From positions 44,772-108,771 of the forward strand of contig JASLNT010000079.1 of assembly GCA_030745875.1 (NCBI GenBank): a stretch of DNA of 64,000 nucleotides, read 5' to 3'. Every line of letters starts with the position of its first letter. Position 1 is the first letter of the stretch. Under the pieces are notes generated by a model. The model saw nothing but the letters and a program-made list of their open reading frames with translations, was not told the origin of the DNA and searched no databases. This DNA comes from Phycisphaerae bacterium. Lineage in GTDB: Bacteria; Planctomycetota; Phycisphaerae; SM23-33. Below, in pieces: positions 25,699 to 34,617 of the stretch. The translations under genes and the position numbers were made by a program.

Positions 25699-26430
25699 AT
25701 GAGTGCAAAAGTAATGCGGAAGATCGTCAGGATCGACGAAGACAAGTGCGACGGATGCGGTATTTGCGTTCCGGACTGCGCTGAAGGCGCCATCAAAGTG
25801 ATCGACGGGAAGGCGAAACTGCTGGCTGAGAACCTCTGCGACGGGCTCGGAGCATGCCTGGGCGTGTGCCCTCAAGATGCGATAACTGTTGAAGAGCGCC
25901 CGGCCGACGAGTTCGATGAAGCTGCCGTCGAGGAAGCGCGTGCGACGGTGAGCGAATCCGAGCCGACACCCTGCGGCTGCCCCGGAGCGATGGCCAGGAC
26001 GTTTTCATCCGAGGCTCCGGAGGTTGCTCCGTCGGCGAAAAAAGACTCCGCGAAGTCGCAGCTTTCGCACTGGCCGGTTCAGTTAACGCTTGTTCCGCCT
26101 TCGGGAGCCATGTGGAACGACGCCGACGTGCTGATATCCGCCGATTGCGTGGCTTTCGCCATGCCCGACTTCCACGAGCGTCTGCTGGCGGGAAGGGCGG
26201 TGGTAATCGCCTGCCCGAAGTTGGACGACGTTGGACCCTATATCGACAAATTGACGCGGATATTCGCTGACAACTCGATCCGATCGGTGTCAGTGGCGCA
26301 CATGGAAGTACCGTGCTGCACAGGCATAGTAATGGCCGCCCGCGCCGCAATGGACGCATCCGGACGAACGGACATACCGTTTACGGATATCACAGTAGGC
26401 ATAGACGGGACCGTAAAGTCGGAGAAGTAA
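25699..26430 (+). CDS. Ferredoxin-domain protein with C-terminal CxxC/Cys region
   Basis: 243 residues. Two 4Fe-4S clusters in the first 65: CDGCGICVPDCAEG and LCDGLGACLGVCPQD. A short linker with CGCPG and a C-terminal domain of about 120 residues (QLTLVPPSGAMWNDADVLIS ... PCCTGIVMAARAAM) follow. This family is commonly linked to hcp and could deliver electrons to it. Ribosome site GGAGA at 25689-25693. First gene of a four-gene operon; the next starts 6 bases after its stop. Confidence 0.85.
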   Translation: MSAKVMRKIVRIDEDKCDGCGICVPDCAEGAIKVIDGKAKLLAENLCDGLGACLGVCPQDAITVEERPADEFDEAAVEEARATVSESEPTPCGCPGAMARTFSSEAPEVAPSAKKDSAKSQLSHWPVQLTLVPPSGAMWNDADVLISADCVAFAMPDFHERLLAGRAVVIACPKLDDVGPYIDKLTRIFADNSIRSVSVAHMEVPCCTGIVMAARAAMDASGRTDIPFTDITVGIDGTVKSEK

Positions 26431-26436
26431 CCGGAC

Positions 26437-26739
26437 ATGAAATCAGCCACTCCGGACAAACAGCTTCAGACGATCACGAAGTTCATCGAAGTGTATTGCA
26501 GCAAGAAGCACGGAACTGACGGCAAGCAGCTATGCGACGAATGCAGGGAGTTGCTGGACTATGCGACCGACCGACTGGCCAGGTGTCCAATGGACCCGAA
26601 ACCGAAATGCAAGGATTGCACTGTCCACTGTTACGACGAGGCTCACCGGGCGAGAATCAAGGAAGTTATGAAGTTCTCAGGAATACACTTTGTAAAACGA
26701 GGCCGCCTGGACTGGCTGGTGAAGTATTTTCTCAATTGA
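26437..26739 (+). CDS. ygbA: YgbA-family nitrosative-stress protein
   Basis: 100 residues, usual size for the nitrous-oxide-stimulated-promoter/YgbA family. Cys spacing CDECRELLDYA, LARCP, KCKDCTVHCYDE matches it, as do HRARIKEVMKFSG and a final RGRLDWLVKYF. YgbA genes in enterobacteria belong to the NsrR/NO-induced set; biochemical role is not settled. Here it is between the ferredoxin protein and the HD protein in an operon ending in hcp, consistent with nitrosative stress. Confidence 0.85.
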   Translation: MKSATPDKQLQTITKFIEVYCSKKHGTDGKQLCDECRELLDYATDRLARCPMDPKPKCKDCTVHCYDEAHRARIKEVMKFSGIHFVKRGRLDWLVKYFLN

Positions 26740-26758
26740 ATTGAAAGAAGTCAGCACA

Positions 26759-27277
26759 ATGACGCTCGCGGCGAATACTTCCGAGATCAGAGAATCGCTA
26801 ATCGCACGGATGGAATCCGTCTTTGGCGACGATTCGCGGCGGATCGACCATGCGATGAAGGTCCTGGGTCACGCCGAGACCATTATGGACGCATCAGCGG
26901 GCGTTTGCAGTTTGGTGGTGACTGCGGCTGCGATCCTGCACGACATAGGAATCCACGCCGCCGAGCGAAAACACGGCAGTTCGGCGGGCAAGCACCAGGA
27001 AATCGAAGGCCCTCCAATCGCAGGCGAGATCCTCGAGAGCATGAATATTGACGCCGAAACGATAGACCACGTCCGGCGCATCGTCGCCAACCACCACAGC
27101 GCCCGCGACATCGACACCCCGGAATTCCGAATAATATGGGACGCCGACTGGCTGGTGAATATCCCCGACGAATACGATACATCCGACAGCAAGAGCATGT
27201 CGGAGTTGATTGACAAAGTGTTCAAGACCCCAAAGGGCAGGACAATAGCGCAGGAACTTTTTCTGGGAAAGGAATGA
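26759..27277 (+). CDS. HD-domain phosphohydrolase
   Basis: 172 residues from ATG 26759; an in-frame TTG at 26741 would start six codons earlier but lies close to the ygbA stop. Motifs: DHAMKVLGHAE, AAAILHDIGIHAAE (the HD pair), VRRIVANHHS and IIWDADWLVNI, a complete set of metal-binding His/Asp residues of HD phosphohydrolases. Substrate unknown; nucleotides are likely for the family. It is placed directly before hcp with its stop overlapping the hcp start region. Confidence 0.85.
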   Translation: MTLAANTSEIRESLIARMESVFGDDSRRIDHAMKVLGHAETIMDASAGVCSLVVTAAAILHDIGIHAAERKHGSSAGKHQEIEGPPIAGEILESMNIDAETIDHVRRIVANHHSARDIDTPEFRIIWDADWLVNIPDEYDTSDSKSMSELIDKVFKTPKGRTIAQELFLGKE

Positions 27278-28918
27278 ATGATGAGCATGTTTTGTTTTCA
27301 ATGTGAGCAGACGGCCAAAGGCGCCGGCTGCAATGTCTCGGGAGTATGCGGTAAGAAACCCGATGTCGCCGCTCTGCAGGACCTCTTGCTGCACGCAGCC
27401 AAGGGACTGGCGAGATACGCACACCGCCTGGCCGGTCTGGGCGTGATCGATCGCCAAGCCAACGTATTTATCATCGAGGCGCTGTTCACCACGGTGACGA
27501 ACGTGAACTTTGACGCGGACTCTCTGGTCGCCATGTTGCGCCAGGCCAGCGAGACCGGCCGGCGACTCAAGGACAAGTACGCCGAAGCCTGCAGCGAGCC
27601 TGAAGTGCTTTGCAGCGAGGGTTGTCAACTGGCCGACACCACCGAGGGCATGATCGCCCAGGCCGAGGCTCTGCAGATCGACAAGCGTCAGGCCGAAGAC
27701 GGGGAAGACGTGGTGGCGCTGCAGGAGTTGATCACTTACGGCCTGAAGGGCGCGGCGGCCTACGCGGACCATGCGCAAGTTCTGAACGTAGCCGACGACG
27801 CGGTTTTCGCTACGTTCAACGAGATACTCGACTACTTGTCGGGGAATCCCAAGGATGTCGGCGAGCTTACCGCTACTGCGCTGAAGGTTGGCGAGTTGAA
27901 CCTGAAGGTCATGGAGCTTCTTGATCGGGCCAACACGGATACCTTCGGGCACCCCGAGCCGACCCCCGTGAACATCGCACCGGTCGCGGGCAAGTGTATT
28001 CTGGTCTCCGGCCACGATCTGAAAGACCTCCTGGAGCTGCTCAAGCAGACCGAAGACAAGGGCGTCAACGTTTACACGCACTGCGAGATGCTGCCGGCAA
28101 ACGCGTACCCCGAACTCAAGAAGTTCACGCACCTGGTGGGCAATTACGGCGGGGCGTGGCAGACCCAGGCCAAAGACTTCGACGCCTTCCCCGGCGCGAT
28201 TCTGATGACCACCAACTGCATCCAGAAACCCAGCGACAGCTACGCCGCACGCATCTTCACCACCGGTCTGGTCCAGTATCCCGGCGTGACGCACGTCTCC
28301 GACGGTGACTTTACGCCCGTGATTGATGCGGCCCTGGCGGCTGACGGATTCGCCGAAGCTGGCGAGGAAAAGACGATCCTCACCGGATTCGCCCGCAACG
28401 CTGTCATGAGCGTAGCCGGTCCGGTGATCGAGGCCGTCAAAGCCGGGCAGATCAAACACTTCTTCCTGATCGGCGGTTGCGACGGAGCCAAGCCCGGACG
28501 CAACTACTACACCGAACTGGCCGAGAAGGTGCCCGACGACTGCGTGATCCTGACGCTGGCGTGCGGGAAGTACCGGTTCAACAAGCTGGAGTTCGGCGAT
28601 ATCGGCGGCATTCCGCGGTTGCTGGATGTGGGCCAGTGCAACGATGCGTATTCGGCGGTCCAGATCGCCGTCGCGCTGGCCGGCGCGTTCGACTGCGGCG
28701 TCAACGACCTGCCCCTGAGCCTCGTGCTTAGCTGGTACGAGCAGAAAGCAGTCGCGATCCTGCTGTCGCTGCTGCACCTGGGCATCAAGAACATTCGCAT
28801 CGGCCCGTCCCTGCCTGCGTTCGTGACCCCGGCGGTGCTGAATGTTCTTGTCGAGAACTTCAACGTCGCCCCGATCAGCACGCCCGAAGAAGACATCGCC
28901 GCAATCCTCGGCGCCTGA
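27278..28918 (+). CDS. hcp: Hybrid-cluster protein (hydroxylamine/NO reductase)
   Basis: 546 residues. N-terminal cluster motif CFQCEQTAKGAGC then C after five residues (Cx2Cx8Cx5C), the form of strict anaerobes. Hybrid-cluster ligands follow: GHDLKDL, YTHCEMLPANAYP, MTTNCIQKP, IGGCDGAKPGR and the later CGKYRFNKLEFGDIGGIPR and DVGQCNDAYS. Hcp reduces NO to N2O and may detoxify hydroxylamine. ATG at 27278, 27281 or 27287 could serve; AAAGGA lies at 27269-27274. Last gene of the operon; a T-tailed terminator follows. Confidence 0.96.
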   Translation: MMSMFCFQCEQTAKGAGCNVSGVCGKKPDVAALQDLLLHAAKGLARYAHRLAGLGVIDRQANVFIIEALFTTVTNVNFDADSLVAMLRQASETGRRLKDKYAEACSEPEVLCSEGCQLADTTEGMIAQAEALQIDKRQAEDGEDVVALQELITYGLKGAAAYADHAQVLNVADDAVFATFNEILDYLSGNPKDVGELTATALKVGELNLKVMELLDRANTDTFGHPEPTPVNIAPVAGKCILVSGHDLKDLLELLKQTEDKGVNVYTHCEMLPANAYPELKKFTHLVGNYGGAWQTQAKDFDAFPGAILMTTNCIQKPSDSYAARIFTTGLVQYPGVTHVSDGDFTPVIDAALAADGFAEAGEEKTILTGFARNAVMSVAGPVIEAVKAGQIKHFFLIGGCDGAKPGRNYYTELAEKVPDDCVILTLACGKYRFNKLEFGDIGGIPRLLDVGQCNDAYSAVQIAVALAGAFDCGVNDLPLSLVLSWYEQKAVAILLSLLHLGIKNIRIGPSLPAFVTPAVLNVLVENFNVAPISTPEEDIAAILGA

Positions 28919-28942
28919 TTTGCAACTGAGACCATGATTTGT

Positions 28943-28980
28943 GCGGCGGACTTGCCTTCGGGCGGTCCGCCGCATTCTTT
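28943..28980 (+). terminator. Rho-independent terminator of the hcp operon
   Basis: GCGGCGGAC (28943-28951) pairs with GTCCGCCGC (28965-28973), a perfect 9-bp stem, followed by ATTCTTTTT. Confidence 0.85.
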
Positions 28981-29319
28981 TTAGCCCTTAACGAACGGTT
29001 CCATGCGGCGGCCTTGGAGGGGGACCGGGCACATTGAGTCGGGGCCGAACCACTTGTTGTAGATCTTCTGGAACGCACCGGAAGTCCACAGGTCGTGGAG
29101 GCAGTAGTTCAGCGTGTCGCGCCAGTCGGAGTCGTTTTCGCGAACGCCAATACCGAAGTACGCCTGGATCTCCCCCTCGGACGAACTTGACCGCTTGACG
29201 CCGATGACCACTTTCCCAAATCGAAACCGCACGACCCCGCTATCACCCGACAAGCATACACCACAAAGCTCGGGGCGGGAAACTATTGAAAGTTCTGAAA
29301 ACACAATATCTTCGTGCAT
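28981..29319 (-). pseudogene. Remnant of an amino-acid ABC transporter substrate-binding protein
   Basis: A 112-codon minus-strand frame whose last about 75 residues look like the C-terminal end of family 3 solute-binding proteins: AYFGIGVRENDSDWRDTLNY, a DLWTSGAFQKIYNKWFGPDS block, and a final basic tail. The amino-terminal two thirds of such a protein (signal peptide, ligand-binding lobe 1) are missing and no transporter genes lie near. The upstream part of the frame does not resemble the family. It is best read as a 5'-truncated decayed gene. An ECF-type promoter on the other strand starts just beyond its end. Confidence 0.6.
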
Positions 29320-29332
29320 ATACTTTTTGTAT

Positions 29333-29358
29333 GGAACGATTTCAGCGGGTTGAACGTT
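29333..29358 (+). promoter_or_regulatory. ECF sigma promoter 1 (Cys-rich lipoprotein)
   Basis: GGAACG (29333-29338), 16-base spacer, CGTT (29355-29358), 82 bases before the ATG at 29440. One of five copies of the motif GGAAC(C/G)-N16-CGTT in the window; this is the only one with G at the sixth position. Confidence 0.7.
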
Positions 29359-29439
29359 CGTTCAATTGAGACCGTTGCGGTCTGGCGCCGGTGTTCGGCG
29401 ACCGCGACGACCGAAACCATGGATTTTAAGGAGTCCGTC

Positions 29440-29784
29440 ATGTTTAAGAGAATCGTATTACCGTTGGTCCTGCTCGCAGCCGTTGGGATGATCGCCATCG
29501 GTTGTAACAAAGGCCCGACCCCCACGCCCACAGGCAAGGCTCTTTGCGGCGGGTGCGGGCAGATCAAAGGCTCGGACGTCTGTTGCAAGGAAGGCGTCGC
29601 CAAATGTACCGGTTGCGAGCTTACGAAGGGTTCGCCGGGCTGTTGCAAGATCACCAAGGGCAAAGACGCCGCCCTCTGCGGCGGGTGCGGGCAGATCAAG
29701 GGCTCGGACGTCTGCTGCAAGGAAGGCGCTGAAAAGTGCACTAAGTGCAATCTGGTCAAGGGTTCGCCCGGCTGCTGCAAGTAG
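29440..29784 (+). CDS. Cys-rich repeat lipoprotein, probable metal-binding
   Basis: 114 residues from ATG 29440, six bases after AAGGAG. Signal peptide with lipobox IAIGC (lipidated Cys near residue 22). The mature part is two nearly identical about 37-residue repeats (residues about 34-70 and 78-114), each with CGGCGQIKGSDVCCKEG, then KCxxC and GSPGCCK, eight cysteines per copy, 16 in all. This composition suggests a thiolate metal buffer, perhaps for copper or zinc, at the membrane surface; no known metallothionein is recognised. An ECF promoter precedes it, and a terminator follows, so it is a single-gene unit. Confidence 0.8.
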   Translation: MFKRIVLPLVLLAAVGMIAIGCNKGPTPTPTGKALCGGCGQIKGSDVCCKEGVAKCTGCELTKGSPGCCKITKGKDAALCGGCGQIKGSDVCCKEGAEKCTKCNLVKGSPGCCK

Positions 29785-29814
29785 CCTCCCGAACTGTCGA
29801 CCTATCGGATCGAA

Positions 29815-29853
29815 AGCCCGGCGCGGCCGTTGAGGCCGCACCGGGCTTATTTA
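29815..29853 (+). terminator. Rho-independent terminator after the Cys-rich lipoprotein
   Basis: AGCCCGG-c-GCGGCC (29815-29828) pairs with GGCCGC-a-CCGGGCT (29834-29847), followed by TATTTATTT. Confidence 0.85.
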
Positions 29854-29938
29854 TTTCATCTTGCTGATCACTTGTATGAGCGAGTCGAAAGGGTATCATC
29901 GTCTCACAAACTCGACCCGCCAAACAGAAAGTGAAACT

Positions 29939-31642
29939 ATGAAAACCAATATCAAACTCACCACGATCATAATTGCGACTCTGGCGACAGCATGTTCACT
30001 GCAGGCCGAAGTTCGCCTGGCGAACATCTTTGGCGACAATATGGTCCTGCAGCGCGATAAGCCCATCAGCGTATGGGGCTTCGCTGCGGCTGGTGAGAAG
30101 GTCACTGTTGAGATCAGGCGGGGCAAGGGCTCAGCTCCGGCAGAGGAGAGCACGGCCCGGACCGCCGCCGTAACCGCGGACGCCAAAGGCGTTTGGTCTG
30201 TCGAACTCAAGGCGATTAAGGCCTCCTTCGATCCCTGCGAATTGGTTGTCGAAGGCAAGGCGAACAAAGTCGAGCTCAGCGACGTGCTGATCGGCGAGTT
30301 GTGGTTGTGCGGAGGGCAGAGCAATATGGAATGGACGCTTCGCGGCAGCCTCAACAGCGACATGGAGATACCGTCGGCGAACTATCCGGCGATCAGATTC
30401 TACCGCATGCCGCACATCGCCCGGCCGGAGGCTCAGAATGATGTTGATCTCAAGGGAGCAAGCAGGAACCAGGGCGTATGGCGCAAGTGCGTTACCGAGA
30501 ATGTCGAGGATTGCACCGCCGTGGGATACTACTTTGCCCGGCGCCTGAGGCGCAGGCTGAACGTTCCGGTGGGGCTTATCGATACTTCATGGGGCGGGAC
30601 GATGGCGCAGCACTGGACGCCCAAAGAAATGCTGAAAACCTTCCCCGAGATGAAGCCCGACATCGAGAAGTTCGATGCGGCGATGAAGGAATGGGTCGAC
30701 GGCGGCGGGCAGGCCGGAGGAAAAACCCGTTATGCTGCAGCGATGAAGGAGTGGGAAAAGAAGGTCGCAGCCGGCGATAAGAAGGCTCGCAGGCCGAACT
30801 CGAACGCCTTTACGACTCCGGCTCATAAGCGCCAGCCGGGCGGTATGTTCAACGGGATGATCGTCCCTATAAAGCGTATAAAGATTCGCGGGGTGCTGTT
30901 CTACCAGGGAGAGAACAATTCGTTTGGCGAGAGCTGGAAACCGTTTTACCGCACATTCCCGGCCGTGATCTCCTCGTGGCGGAAGGCGTTCGGCGACGAA
31001 AAGCTCCCGTTCGGGATCATCCAGATCGCAGGCTGGTCCAACCGTCGCTCCATGACCTACGACATGAACCACCACACGAATGTCATTCGCGAGATACAGT
31101 TCCTGACCTGGCGCCGCACGCCGAACACGGGCCTGATCGTAACGTTCGACACCAACTCGACACAGAGAATCCATCCGCCGCTGAAACTGCCCGTAGGCCA
31201 GCGGTCCGCGCGGTGGGCGTTGGCTGAAGTTTACGGGCTGAAGCGATGGAACTCGAAAGAGCCCCTCGAATGGCGCGGGCCAATTTACAAGGGGATGAAA
31301 ATCGAGGGCAAGAAGATACTCATCACGTTCGAGCCCGAGACGTCCAGGAGCCTCCGCCTGGACAAGGACAACGACCGCGGATTCTACATCGCCGGAAAGG
31401 ATCGCAAGTTTCACGTAGCTAAGGCTCGAATCAGCACGCGAGACAAAGTTCAAAGGCTCGAAGTATGGTGCGACGACGTACCCGAGCCGCTTGCCGTTCG
31501 CTACGCCGTCTCGAATCTGCCGATAGGCGGTCTTGAAAACTCCCGTCACCTGCCGGCCTATCCGTTCCGCACGGACAGTTGGCCGATCACGCCGCACCAC
31601 TCCACAGGTGCGTACGAAGTTGACAAGACCGGTCTGAAGTAA
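29939..31642 (+). CDS. Secreted sialate O-acetylesterase-like SGNH hydrolase
   Basis: 567 residues from ATG 29939, followed by signal peptide KLTTIIIATLATACSLQA. The first 100 residues form a beta domain (EVRLANIFGDNMVLQRDKPI) as in the family; the catalytic Ser is in LWLCGGQSNMEW, then VPVGLIDTSWGGT, RGVLFYQGENN and the catalytic His likely in STQRIHPPLK before VGQRSARWAL. Such enzymes remove acetyl groups from sialic acids or other sugars on glycans. An open frame begins at 29861 without ribosome site; not used. It is not preceded by the ECF motif found for its neighbours. Confidence 0.85.
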   Translation: MKTNIKLTTIIIATLATACSLQAEVRLANIFGDNMVLQRDKPISVWGFAAAGEKVTVEIRRGKGSAPAEESTARTAAVTADAKGVWSVELKAIKASFDPCELVVEGKANKVELSDVLIGELWLCGGQSNMEWTLRGSLNSDMEIPSANYPAIRFYRMPHIARPEAQNDVDLKGASRNQGVWRKCVTENVEDCTAVGYYFARRLRRRLNVPVGLIDTSWGGTMAQHWTPKEMLKTFPEMKPDIEKFDAAMKEWVDGGGQAGGKTRYAAAMKEWEKKVAAGDKKARRPNSNAFTTPAHKRQPGGMFNGMIVPIKRIKIRGVLFYQGENNSFGESWKPFYRTFPAVISSWRKAFGDEKLPFGIIQIAGWSNRRSMTYDMNHHTNVIREIQFLTWRRTPNTGLIVTFDTNSTQRIHPPLKLPVGQRSARWALAEVYGLKRWNSKEPLEWRGPIYKGMKIEGKKILITFEPETSRSLRLDKDNDRGFYIAGKDRKFHVAKARISTRDKVQRLEVWCDDVPEPLAVRYAVSNLPIGGLENSRHLPAYPFRTDSWPITPHHSTGAYEVDKTGLK

Positions 31643-31704
31643 CTCCGTCTATTGATCGACAAATCTCTTTGGGTATGGCCTCAAGCAGCGCTAGACTGCA
31701 AGTG

Positions 31705-31730
31705 GGAACCGATTGTCTGGTCTGATCGTT
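31705..31730 (+). promoter_or_regulatory. ECF sigma promoter 2 (dsbD)
   Basis: GGAACC (31705-31710), 16-base spacer, CGTT (31727-31730), 61 bases before the ATG at 31791. Confidence 0.75.
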
Positions 31731-31790
31731 ATGGAGGGTGAAGGTTACTTGAAACGATAATAGATAAGACTGACCTCAAAGGTGACAATC

Positions 31791-33686
31791 ATGAATACAA
31801 AGCAAGCGGCGATAGCGGGGCTTATCCTTGCGACCGTGGTGATTTACGCGCCTGCGAACCTGGCGCTGGGGCAGATTGGCGATTTAGATCCGAACCGGAA
31901 CAACGCGTCAGCGGAACTGTTTACGCGTGTGGACGGGGAGAGCGTTAAGGTGGTCCTGCGAATAAAGATCGACAGCGGGTGGCATCTCTACGATGACGAA
32001 TTGGGGCACCCGAAGGCGATAGGAACTCCAACGAAGATCACGCTGGCGCCCGAAAACGTGAAGTGGTCGAAGATCGTCTTTCCCAAACCGCATCGCCTTC
32101 CGCAGAAAATCGCCGGGCCGGGCGTGTGGATAAACTCCCACGAAGGCGTGATCCTGTTGTACGCCGCAGGCCAGGCCGCCGGCGATGTGTCAACCGCGGG
32201 CATTACAGCCAAGATCGACGCGCAAACCTGCTCGGACGCCGGTTCGTGCATGCTCTACCAGGAATCGCTGAAAAGCCTCGGGGCCGGAGACGATGCGCTG
32301 TTCGCCGCGTTCCCGGACGGCCTGTCGGTTGCCGATACTCCGGCGGATAAGGTCCCTGCGGATTCAGCAAAGCCCGCCACTGATGACGCAACCGATTACG
32401 CGGGCGTCACATTCCCGGATTACAGACTGCGCAGCGGCGAAAGCGGAGGCGGTGACAACCTGATAGTCTGGTTGGGGCTGGCGTTTGTGGCGGGGGTCCT
32501 GCTGAACGTCATGCCCTGCGTACTTCCGCTAATCTCGATTAAGGTCCTCAGCTTCGTTCAGCAGGCCGGTGAGTCCCGGGGTCGAATGCTCGCACTTGGC
32601 GGCGCTTTCGGCGCCGGGATGATGCTGGTATTCTGGGCGCTTGCTACAGCCGCCATCACGCTCGGGCTTAGCTGGGGCGAACAGTTCCAGAGCGACGGAT
32701 TCATCATTGTAATGATCGCGATAGTGTTCGCTTTCTCGCTGTCGCTTCTGGGTGTCTTCACGCTGGGAGTGCCAAAACAGGTAAATGAGCTTGCGGCCGG
32801 AATGGGACGCGAGGGCCTGGGGAATGCGTTTTTCAACGGCGTGCTGGCGACACTGCTGGCCACCCCGTGCAGCGGACCGTTTTTGGGCGGCACGCTGGCA
32901 TGGACGCTGGCCCAGTCGCCGCTGACGATCTTCCTCATTTTCACGATGTTGGGACTGGGGATGGCGTTTCCCTACGTCGTGCTGGGGGCGTTCCCGAGGC
33001 TGTTGGTGTTCCTGCCCAAACCGGGTCCATGGATGGAGACATTCAAGCAGGCGATGGGCTTCGTGCTGTTGGCGACAGTGGTCTACCTGATGATCTCGGT
33101 GCGCACGGAGATGTTGCTGTTCACAAACGCCTTCCTGCTGTTCGTGGGAATTGCCTGCTGGTATTGGGGGCGATTCGCGAAGTTCGGGCAGAAGCCCGTC
33201 AAACGACTCGCGACAGTTGTCGCGACCGTCGCAATCCTGGCGATAGGGGCGCAGTTGTCGTTCGGGACAATGCAGAATGCGTTTGCCCCCGCCGAGCCGG
33301 GCGAGGGATACGTTGACTGGGTCGAGTTCGAGCCGGAGGCGTTTGAAGAGCACATCAAGGCCGGTCGGAGCGTGTTCGTTAAGTTTTCGGCCACTTGGTG
33401 CTCGGCCTGCACCTGGAACAAGAAGATGGTCTTCGAGACCGATGAGATCAGCAAGCTCATCAAGAAAAAGGGCATCATCTCGATGAATGCCGACATAACC
33501 CACGACAGCCCGAAAACACGCATGCTCGAGCAATTCAGGGCCAAACTCGGAGGGCGGGCGCTTCCGTACCTGGCGGTGTTTCCGAGCGATCGGCCTGATG
33601 AACCGTTCGTTCGCCCTGACATAATAAGCGTCAGCACCATGCGAGAGATACTCAACGCCGTTCCGGCCCCCAAACCTGCCCAATAA
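31791..33686 (+). CDS. dsbD: DsbD-like thiol:disulfide interchange protein
   Basis: 631 residues from ATG 31791, with AAAGG upstream (a GTG three codons earlier is the alternative). Signal peptide; an N-terminal DsbD alpha-like domain (SGWHLYDDELGHP, a pair of cysteines in AQTCSDAGSC); a membrane domain of about eight helices with MPCVLPLISIKVLSF and LATPCSGPFLGG, the two buried redox cysteines; and a C-terminal thioredoxin domain with FSATWCSACTWNK (CSAC near residue 537). It carries electrons from cytoplasmic thioredoxin across the membrane to exported thiols. The ECF promoter links it to the thiol/metal stress response. Confidence 0.9.
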   Translation: MNTKQAAIAGLILATVVIYAPANLALGQIGDLDPNRNNASAELFTRVDGESVKVVLRIKIDSGWHLYDDELGHPKAIGTPTKITLAPENVKWSKIVFPKPHRLPQKIAGPGVWINSHEGVILLYAAGQAAGDVSTAGITAKIDAQTCSDAGSCMLYQESLKSLGAGDDALFAAFPDGLSVADTPADKVPADSAKPATDDATDYAGVTFPDYRLRSGESGGGDNLIVWLGLAFVAGVLLNVMPCVLPLISIKVLSFVQQAGESRGRMLALGGAFGAGMMLVFWALATAAITLGLSWGEQFQSDGFIIVMIAIVFAFSLSLLGVFTLGVPKQVNELAAGMGREGLGNAFFNGVLATLLATPCSGPFLGGTLAWTLAQSPLTIFLIFTMLGLGMAFPYVVLGAFPRLLVFLPKPGPWMETFKQAMGFVLLATVVYLMISVRTEMLLFTNAFLLFVGIACWYWGRFAKFGQKPVKRLATVVATVAILAIGAQLSFGTMQNAFAPAEPGEGYVDWVEFEPEAFEEHIKAGRSVFVKFSATWCSACTWNKKMVFETDEISKLIKKKGIISMNADITHDSPKTRMLEQFRAKLGGRALPYLAVFPSDRPDEPFVRPDIISVSTMREILNAVPAPKPAQ

Positions 33687-33721
33687 TGAGCGGTCTGGCG
33701 CGGGAAAAAGAATTGTTTGAT

Positions 33722-33747
33722 GGAACCTGATCACACCCTGCTCCGTT
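33722..33747 (+). promoter_or_regulatory. ECF sigma promoter 3 (thioredoxin fusion)
   Basis: GGAACC (33722-33727), 16-base spacer, CGTT (33744-33747), 68 bases before the ATG at 33815. Confidence 0.75.
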
Positions 33748-33814
33748 TGAATATGTGATGGGAAAAAGATACTCCTAAAAAGAACTCAGCCCCACAAAGG
33801 TGAAGGAAAGAACA

Positions 33815-34537
33815 ATGAATGCTAAACGAATGAAACACACAGGAATGTTCCTGGCGGGGTTGCTGTTGGTGGGGCTGGCGGTTGCGGCGTTTGCCGTTGC
33901 TGCGGACGTAAAACCAGTCTGCCAGACCTGTAAGGACGGAGTGAAATGCGTCGGCTGCAAGACCAAACAGGCCCATGACGCACACGCCAAACTGGCTGGC
34001 GAACTTGACACGGCGCTGAAAGACCTTTCGGCCGTTGAGAAGGCTGTCCAGGCTGGTGAGAAGTCCGAAGCCCTCAAGTCGCTGGGCAAGGTCAAGACGG
34101 TGTTGACAGGCATCCGGGATCGCGCCAAATCGGCCCACGCACCCGCCGGGCCTGTGGTCAAGGGCTGGACAGAGGACCTCGACCTGGCGATGAAGTTCGC
34201 CGCACGGACCAAACGTCCGATCGTGCTTGACTTTACCGGCAGCGACTGGTGCGGCTGGTGCATCAAGCTGCACGACGAGGTGTTCTCCAAGGACACGTTC
34301 AAGGCTTACGCCGACAAGAATCTCGTGCTGGTGGTTGTCGATTTCCCGCGCGGAAAGAAGCAGTCCGACGAGGTTAAAGGGCGGAACAGGGAGCTCGCGG
34401 CGAAGTACGGGGTTCGCGGATTCCCGACTATTGTGATCCTTGATTCAACGGGCAAGAAGGAACTCGGCAGGACGGGATACGTAAGAGGCGGTCCAGACGC
34501 GTTCATCGCCGGAGTTAAGAAGATCATCGGTAAATAA
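33815..34537 (+). CDS. Exported CxxC helical domain fused to thioredoxin
   Basis: 240 residues from ATG 33815 (AAGGAAAG upstream; an earlier in-frame ATG at 33800 precedes this site). Signal peptide to about residue 30. Next a CQTCKDGVKCVGC cluster (C36, C39, C45, C48) and a helical segment (HDAHAKLAGELDTALKDLSA ... LKSLGKVKTVLTGIRDR). Residues about 115-240 form a thioredoxin fold with SDWCGWCIKLHDEVF (CGWC 146-149) and RGFPTIVILD (cis-Pro). The N-terminal domain recurs in the gene at 36193. Likely a periplasmic reductant for metal-damaged thiols, perhaps served by DsbD. Confidence 0.82.
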   Translation: MNAKRMKHTGMFLAGLLLVGLAVAAFAVAADVKPVCQTCKDGVKCVGCKTKQAHDAHAKLAGELDTALKDLSAVEKAVQAGEKSEALKSLGKVKTVLTGIRDRAKSAHAPAGPVVKGWTEDLDLAMKFAARTKRPIVLDFTGSDWCGWCIKLHDEVFSKDTFKAYADKNLVLVVVDFPRGKKQSDEVKGRNRELAAKYGVRGFPTIVILDSTGKKELGRTGYVRGGPDAFIAGVKKIIGK

Positions 34538-34617
34538 GTTATGTCACCTGCGGTCAGGCGGAGGCCCCGGCCGGCCTCCCCGCGATCGACCGGGACCTGA
34601 CCGCACAATCGCTTTCT

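Noticed and set aside
26894..28975. 693-codon minus-strand open frame
   Set aside because: Antisense to the HD and hcp genes.
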